Positions 6,406 to 6,848 of a stretch of 6,848 nucleotides of DNA are shown here, in pieces; within the stretch, counting starts at the first letter, position 1, and the number at the start of each line of letters is the position of its first letter. Source of the stretch: DAOOVD01 sp035369845 (GTDB lineage Bacteria; Bacillota; Desulfotomaculia; Desulfotomaculales; Pelotomaculaceae). The DNA lies in the NCBI GenBank assembly GCA_035369845.1, contig DAOOVD010000081.1, positions 1-6,848 of the forward strand. The letters are read 5' to 3'. The translations under genes and the position numbers were made by a program. The notes under the pieces were generated by a model that saw nothing but the letters and a program-made list of their open reading frames with translations, was not told the DNA's origin and ran no database searches.

Positions 6406-6421
6406 GGAATTTTGAGCCGGT
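6274..6421 (+). ncRNA. Predicted omegaRNA (reRNA) with its guide
   Basis: TnpB proteins bind an RNA that covers the end of tnpB and the right end of the element and finishes in a guide copied from flanking DNA. Here the 3' region has a 7-bp stem CTTACGC (6309-6315)/GCGTAAG (6327-6333), the block CAATGAACCAGG, and a terminal hairpin GAAGCC (6362-6367)/GGCTTC (6398-6403) enclosing CGCCT (6370-6374)/AGGCG (6388-6392). TTCAC (6401-6405) then closes the element, so the guide should begin at 6406 (GGAATTTTGAGCCGGT). The 5' end is uncertain and probably lies inside tnpB. The fold is read by eye; the RNA itself is inferred from the family. Confidence 0.6.
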
Positions 6422-6543
6422 TGCATAACGGAATATATGTAGAATATAATAATGATTACATAAGATTATTATTTTCGAGAAATGATTCTGCGGAAGGCAC
6501 TTACCTTAAATTACCATTTGACTGGGGCATTTTAAAAAGGTAG
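6421..6543 (+). other. AT-rich open frame downstream of the TnpB element, possible gene remnant
   Basis: A frame running out of the element's right end continues into AT-rich flank and would encode about 40 residues from a TTG at 6421, including NGIYVEYNNDYIRLLFSR and ending LPFDWGILKR, before the TAG at 6541-6543. It has the amino-acid mix of a folded protein tail, but no good Shine-Dalgarno and no family I recognise. Codon use is more AT-rich than in tyrS, yunB or tnpB. It may be the 3' end of a gene cut by the insertion, a small ORF, or chance. Confidence 0.25.
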
Positions 6544-6544
6544 A

Positions 6545-6735
6545 ATGACAATTGTCGCTGTTAAAGCACAACGGACCGCCGCTGTCCGCAGCAGGCAGAG
6601 GAAAGTCGAGATACGTACGTCCCGCTTGACTGGCTTGAGCAGTCCGGGATAACAGAACAACTTATTAAGAGAAGAAATCTGCCGGTGAAAATTGTTTTTA
6701 ATTGCGGCAAAGGTAGTGTAAAAAAAGAAAAAACG
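6545..6735 (+). other. Structured intergenic stretch before the rrn promoter, no recognised gene
   Basis: This region holds a perfect palindrome GACAATTGTC (6547-6556), a hairpin CGGAC (6572-6576)/GTCCG (6584-6588), and a stronger one made of CCCG+GACTG (6621-6632) with CAGTC+CGGG (6640-6648). A 35-residue ORF from the ATG at 6545 to the TAA at 6652 has a marginal AAAAAGG upstream and a very basic product. A second frame stays open from 6565 to 6759 without a start codon and runs into the promoter. I assign no function. Confidence 0.3.
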
Positions 6736-6768
6736 GTTCTTGACTTCAAATTACAATAATGCTAAACT
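6719..6768 (+). promoter_or_regulatory. rRNA operon promoter with UP-like tract
   Basis: TTGACT (6740-6745), a 17-base spacer and TAAACT (6763-6768) with TG at 6760-6761 form a strong extended -10 promoter. An A-rich tract (about 6720-6733) just upstream resembles an UP element. With the boxA 30 bases downstream, this is the expected architecture of a Firmicutes rrn promoter. Transcription should start near 6775. Confidence 0.75.
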
Positions 6769-6774
6769 AAAAAA

Positions 6775-6848
6775 GTGTCATAATAAGGCAAATGCAGGTC
6801 TTTGAAAACTGAACAGTGCGATGGATGGAAACAGGGGTCGCAGGTTGA
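6775..6848 (+). other. 5' leader of an rRNA operon with boxA (truncated by window)
   Basis: GTCTTTGAAAACT (6798-6810), followed by GAACA, matches the boxA antitermination sequence typical of Firmicutes rRNA leaders, where NusB/NusE-type factors bind to keep polymerase resistant to termination. No 16S sequence (AGAGTTTGATC) is reached before the window ends, so the 16S gene should start a little beyond the right edge. Confidence 0.8.

Noticed and set aside
6598..6607. GAGGAAAGTC resembles the conserved 5' motif of RNase P RNA
   Set aside because: The other conserved rnpB blocks do not follow in order, and there is not enough room before the rrn promoter.
1..6848. CRISPR array or tRNA genes
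   Set aside because: No regularly spaced repeats and no tRNA-like T-loop and acceptor patterns were seen.

Overview
The window looks like chromosomal DNA from a spore-forming, Gram-positive anaerobe of the Clostridia. A Peptococcaceae-type genome (Pelotomaculum/Desulfotomaculum-like) is my inference, not a demonstrated match. The evidence is a YunB-family sporulation gene, strong Firmicutes-type Shine-Dalgarno sequences (AAAGGAG, AAAAGGAGG), a type-2 tyrosyl-tRNA synthetase, a clostridial-style large serine recombinase with a DUF4368-like tail, and an rRNA-operon leader with a Firmicutes boxA at the right edge. Base composition is balanced, apart from AT-rich pockets at about 2875-2925 and 6425-6545.

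Layout. (1) 1-1765 (+): a large serine recombinase that is probably dead. The frame breaks at about 1182-1184, and the ATG expected after a perfect Shine-Dalgarno reads ACG. It is likely the edge of an integrative element lying mostly left of the window. (2) 1910-2836 (-): a lipoprotein with a ComEC-like metallo-beta-lactamase domain, converging on the recombinase. (3) 2837-3136: a divergent intergenic region with an outward promoter for each neighbour, a 9-bp direct repeat and a nested inverted-repeat block. (4) 3137-4366 (+): tyrS, with its own extended -10 promoter, no T-box leader and a terminator overlapping its stop codon. (5) 4500-5165 (+): yunB, whose start codon is unusual (GTG overlapping the Shine-Dalgarno, or CTG at good spacing). 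(6) 5194-6405 (+): a tnpB-only IS200/IS605-type element (IS1341-like), with TnpB followed by a structured right end that should be its omega (reRNA) guide RNA. (7) 6406-6735: a short AT-rich ORF tail and small hairpins with no recognised gene. (8) 6719-6848: an A-rich UP-like tract, a strong promoter and a boxA, i.e. the start of an rRNA operon whose 16S gene should begin past the right edge.

The genes do not form one pathway. tyrS and yunB are vertical housekeeping and sporulation genes upstream of an rrn operon. The recombinase relic and the TnpB element are two independent mobile insertions. The most interesting system is the TnpB-omegaRNA locus: it is RNA-guided by family, has lost or compressed its left end against yunB, carries a C-x-C variant in its zinc ribbon, and points its predicted guide at sequence directly upstream of the rrn promoter. 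I found no clear evidence of a wholly new multi-gene system.
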